7,627 nucleotides of DNA. It comes from Deltaproteobacteria bacterium UBA2957 (GTDB lineage: Bacteria > Myxococcota_A > UBA796). The notes under the pieces are model-generated. The model worked only from the letters and a program-made list of their open reading frames with translations. It made no database searches and was not told where the DNA came from. This document shows positions 5,023 through 7,627 of this stretch, one piece after another (position 1 is the first letter of the stretch; every line of letters begins with the position of its first letter). Position numbers and translations under genes: made by a program. The stretch lies in NCBI GenBank assembly GCA_002348535.1, contig DEBL01000278.1, positions 1 to 7,627 on the forward strand. The letters run 5' to 3'.

Positions 5023-7627
5023 GCGCATTCACCGAGCTCATCTGCCGAACTGCTTTCTCATTTGGTGAAGGAGCCTCGACACCCGAAGAGATGGTGGAGC
5101 ACGCCGCCCATCTCGGGTGCGATGCTATTGGAATTACGGATCGAGACGGCGTGTATGGCTTACCCCGTGCTCATCGAGCGGCACGCGCCCATCGGCTTCG
5201 AATCATCCCCGGTGCATTGATCACCATTGAAGAGGGTCCAGGCGTTGCCCTTCTTGCTCGCGATATGGGCGGATGGTCTCACCTGAGTCGACTGATCACA
5301 GAGTCCCGGTCATCCACCCAGAAGGGGTGGGGCCGCGTTCCTTTAGCGAACCTGCTAAGCCGAGCCAGCGGACTCGAGGTCATCCTCATGGGGCAGTGGG
5401 CAACCGACCACGCGCATGAGGTCCGAGACGCATTTGGGGCGCACGCTTCCATTGCGCTGAGCCGCCAGTTCGATGGAAGAGACGCCTCTCGGTGGGATCA
5501 AGCCGCGCTCATGTCGGCCGCCACCCAGATTCCATTGGTCGCGACCAGCGATGTTGTCATGCATTCACCCTCACGAAAGCCACTGCATGACGTGCTCACC
5601 TGCATTCGCCGAAAGTGCACAATCGACCAAGCAGGAACATCCTTGGCGTCCAATGCAACTCGTTGCCTGCGCAGCCCTTCGGAAATGGCTGCCCTATTCG
5701 CATCCGCACCCTCTGCCTTAGAGCGTACCCGAGAAGTGGCTTCTCGGTGCCGGTTCTCAATGGATGACCTGCGTTACCTGTACCCCAAAGAAGTGGTTCC
5801 CGATGGGTGGACACCCATCCAGTGGCTTCGCCATGAAACCGAGGCTGGACTCGCTTGGCGGTATCCAGAGGGGACCCCACATCATGTTGAATCGCAGATC
5901 GAGCATGAACTTTCCTTGATTGAAAAGCTCGACTTCGCCGCCTATTTCTTGACGGTGTATGACACCGTTCGGTTTGCACGAGAGCGAAACATTCTATGTC
6001 AAGGTCGCGGCAGCGCTGCCAATTCGGCGGTGTGTTTTGCTCTGGGCATCACAGCCGTCGACCCCGCCCATTCGTCTTTATTGTTTGAACGATTCATCTC
6101 CGAAGAACGCGGAGAGCCGCCCGACATCGATGTGGATTTTGAACATGAACGTCGAGAAGAGGTGCTCCAGTATGTTTACGACCGATACGGACGACACCGG
6201 GCAGCCATGGTCAATGAAGTGATCTCATACCGAAGGCGATCGGCGATTCGAGATGCGGGAAAAGTTCTTGGGCTGAGCCCAGACCAAATTGACCGCATGG
6301 CCAAAGGAGGGTTGTGGTTTGATTCAGGGCATGTCCCTCCCAGCGCGCTCGCAAACGCAGGAATCGATGCCCGAGACCCTCGGGTAGAGCAGACCATTCG
6401 CATGGCGAGCTCTCTCCAAGGAATGCCTCGACATGTAGGAATTCATTCCGGTGGCTTCACAGTATCCAATGGGCCGTTGATTGATCTCTGCCCCGTCGAA
6501 CCCGCTACTATGGACAATCGAACAGTCATTCAGTGGGATAAAAATGACATCGACACCGTCGGGTTCGTCAAGGTCGATCTGCTTTCCTTGGGCATGCTGA
6601 CGGCCATCAGAAAGGGTCTTGAACTCGTCAGCAAACACTGGGATCATTCGTTTACAATGGCCACCATTCCGCATGACGACCAAGCGGTATACGACATGAT
6701 CTGTCGCGCAGACACCATGGGAGTGTTTCAGATAGAAAGCCGCGCTCAAATGTCTATGTTGCCTCGACTGAGGCCACGCTGCTTCTACGATCTAGTCATC
6801 CAAGTCTCCATTGTTAGACCCGGGCCCATCCAAGGCGGAATGGTTCACCCGTATCTTCGGCGCCGACGTGGAGAAGAGGCCGTCACGTATGCCCACCCTA
6901 GCCTTGAACCCATTTTGGCGCGCACGATGGGGGTTCCGATATTTCAAGAGCAAGTCATGGCCATGGCCATCGCCGTTGGAGGGTTTTCTCCCGGAGAAGC
7001 TGATCAACTGCGGCGGGCCATGGGGGCATGGCGCAAGAAAGGAACGCTGGGGCCGCTGGCTGAGCAGCTCATGGAGGGAATGCGTTCTAACGGAATCTCT
7101 CAAGAGTACGCCGAGCAGATCCGTGCGCAAATCCAAGGGTTTGGTGAGTATGGGTTCCCTGAATCTCACGCTGCAAGCTTTGCGCGCCTCGTATACGTGT
7201 CAGCATGGCTTAAGCAGCACTACCCCGCAGCCTTTTGCGCGGCTCTCCTCAACAGCCAACCGATGGGCTTTTATTCTCCTCGCTCACTCTTGGATGACGC
7301 ACGGCGTCACGGGGTGATTGTCCACCCGATCGATGTCCAATTCAGCGAGTGGGACAACACACTGGAACCGATGCCAGATGGGGACCAAGCAATCCGACTT
7401 GGGTTCCGTCAAATCAAAGGACTGTCCAGCAGCGCAGGACGCGAAATCCATGCAGAACGCTCACGCTCGGGCCCGTATACAAGCGTGGCAGGCCTCCAAT
7501 CCAGAGCCCAACTCAATCGAAACGAACTCAGCAGGCTCGCGCGCGCTGACGCGCTGCGAGCACTGTCGCCAGATCGTCGCCAAGCCCTCTGGTCTGTGAG
7601 AGGCCTCTACGACCTGCCACTGTTCCG
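5019..7627 (+). CDS. dnaE2: DnaE2, error-prone C-family DNA polymerase (3' end outside window)
   Basis: One frame stays open from ATG 5019 to the window end, giving 869 residues. DnaE2 is the alpha-subunit paralogue that performs error-prone translesion synthesis with ImuB. Domains in order: a PHP-like domain (about 5-200: ELICRTAFSF, GITDRDG, ATSDVVMHSP); LHDVLTCIRRK and LRYLYPKEVVPDGWTP (to about 285); then the polymerase core. QGRGSAANSA (328-337) and PDIDVDFEHERREEV (368-382) carry the catalytic Asp371 and Asp373; Asp520 in VKVDLLSLG is the third. GMPRHVGIHSGGF (468-480), GVFQIESRAQMSMLP (568-582) and RPGPIQGGMVHPY (600-612) are DnaE2 signatures. A helix-hairpin-helix-like FGEYGFPESHAASF lies at 708-721. 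The visible part ends at ALWSVRGLYDLPLF, so the C-terminal OB-like part, roughly 150-200 residues, is missing. PHP metal ligands look eroded: Ile8 where the HxH histidine would be, and Leu67 in the GAEL position. The gene is second in the imuB operon and probably under the same SOS control. Confidence 0.96.
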   Translation, partial: MSAFTELICRTAFSFGEGASTPEEMVEHAAHLGCDAIGITDRDGVYGLPRAHRAARAHRLRIIPGALITIEEGPGVALLARDMGGWSHLSRLITESRSSTQKGWGRVPLANLLSRASGLEVILMGQWATDHAHEVRDAFGAHASIALSRQFDGRDASRWDQAALMSAATQIPLVATSDVVMHSPSRKPLHDVLTCIRRKCTIDQAGTSLASNATRCLRSPSEMAALFASAPSALERTREVASRCRFSMDDLRYLYPKEVVPDGWTPIQWLRHETEAGLAWRYPEGTPHHVESQIEHELSLIEKLDFAAYFLTVYDTVRFARERNILCQGRGSAANSAVCFALGITAVDPAHSSLLFERFISEERGEPPDIDVDFEHERREEVLQYVYDRYGRHRAAMVNEVISYRRRSAIRDAGKVLGLSPDQIDRMAKGGLWFDSGHVPPSALANAGIDARDPRVEQTIRMASSLQGMPRHVGIHSGGFTVSNGPLIDLCPVEPATMDNRTVIQWDKNDIDTVGFVKVDLLSLGMLTAIRKGLELVSKHWDHSFTMATIPHDDQAVYDMICRADTMGVFQIESRAQMSMLPRLRPRCFYDLVIQVSIVRPGPIQGGMVHPYLRRRRGEEAVTYAHPSLEPILARTMGVPIFQEQVMAMAIAVGGFSPGEADQLRRAMGAWRKKGTLGPLAEQLMEGMRSNGISQEYAEQIRAQIQGFGEYGFPESHAASFARLVYVSAWLKQHYPAAFCAALLNSQPMGFYSPRSLLDDARRHGVIVHPIDVQFSEWDNTLEPMPDGDQAIRLGFRQIKGLSSSAGREIHAERSRSGPYTSVAGLQSRAQLNRNELSRLARADALRALSPDRRQALWSVRGLYDLPLF

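Noticed and set aside
5355..7599. Short open frames on both strands across the dnaE2 region
   Set aside because: A single plus frame from 5019 to the window end reads through without a stop and matches DnaE2 throughout, so these are shadows.
1..7627. CRISPR array, transposon ends, tRNA or rRNA genes
   Set aside because: No regularly spaced direct repeats, terminal inverted repeats with a transposase, or cloverleaf/rRNA sequences were seen.

Overview
The window looks like chromosomal DNA from a GC-rich, Gram-negative bacterium. I favour a myxobacterial or 'deltaproteobacterial'-type lineage. The main reasons are an SOS-type operator resembling the LexA box I remember for Myxococcus xanthus, a large TMTC-like membrane protein with C-terminal TPR-like helices, and a putative lipoprotein built of Ig-like repeats. 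The lineage is an inference; no rRNA or other phylogenetic marker is present. The window is almost entirely coding, and no stretch over 300 bases lacks a gene.

Left part (1-1771, + strand): the 3' two-thirds of an MFS efflux-type transporter, cut by the window edge, is followed 33 bases later by a GTG-started gene for a probable lipoprotein with three tandem Ig-like domains. The second gene runs convergently into a minus-strand gene (1768-3396) for a 542-residue multi-spanning protein of the TMTC / tetratricopeptide glycosyltransferase type. The two stop codons share bases in the tetramer CTAA, so there is no intergenic space for a terminator.

Centre (3397-3495): a 99-base divergent control region separates the membrane protein gene from the next operon. 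It holds a good sigma70-like promoter whose predicted start point is the A of the imuB ATG. A 16-base LexA-type palindrome overlaps the -10 box and the start codon. A second dyad (3434-3452) overlaps the likely -35 of the minus-strand gene.

Right part (3496-7627, + strand): imuB and dnaE2 form a translationally coupled pair with an ATGA overlap. This is the core of the SOS mutasome, an error-prone translesion synthesis system. ImuB is a non-catalytic Y-family-like adaptor, and DnaE2 is the C-family error-prone polymerase, whose last part lies beyond the window. No imuA/imuA' is linked on the visible upstream side. The most interesting point is the compact control of this operon: promoter, SOS operator and a leaderless start codon appear to be fused into about 43 bases.
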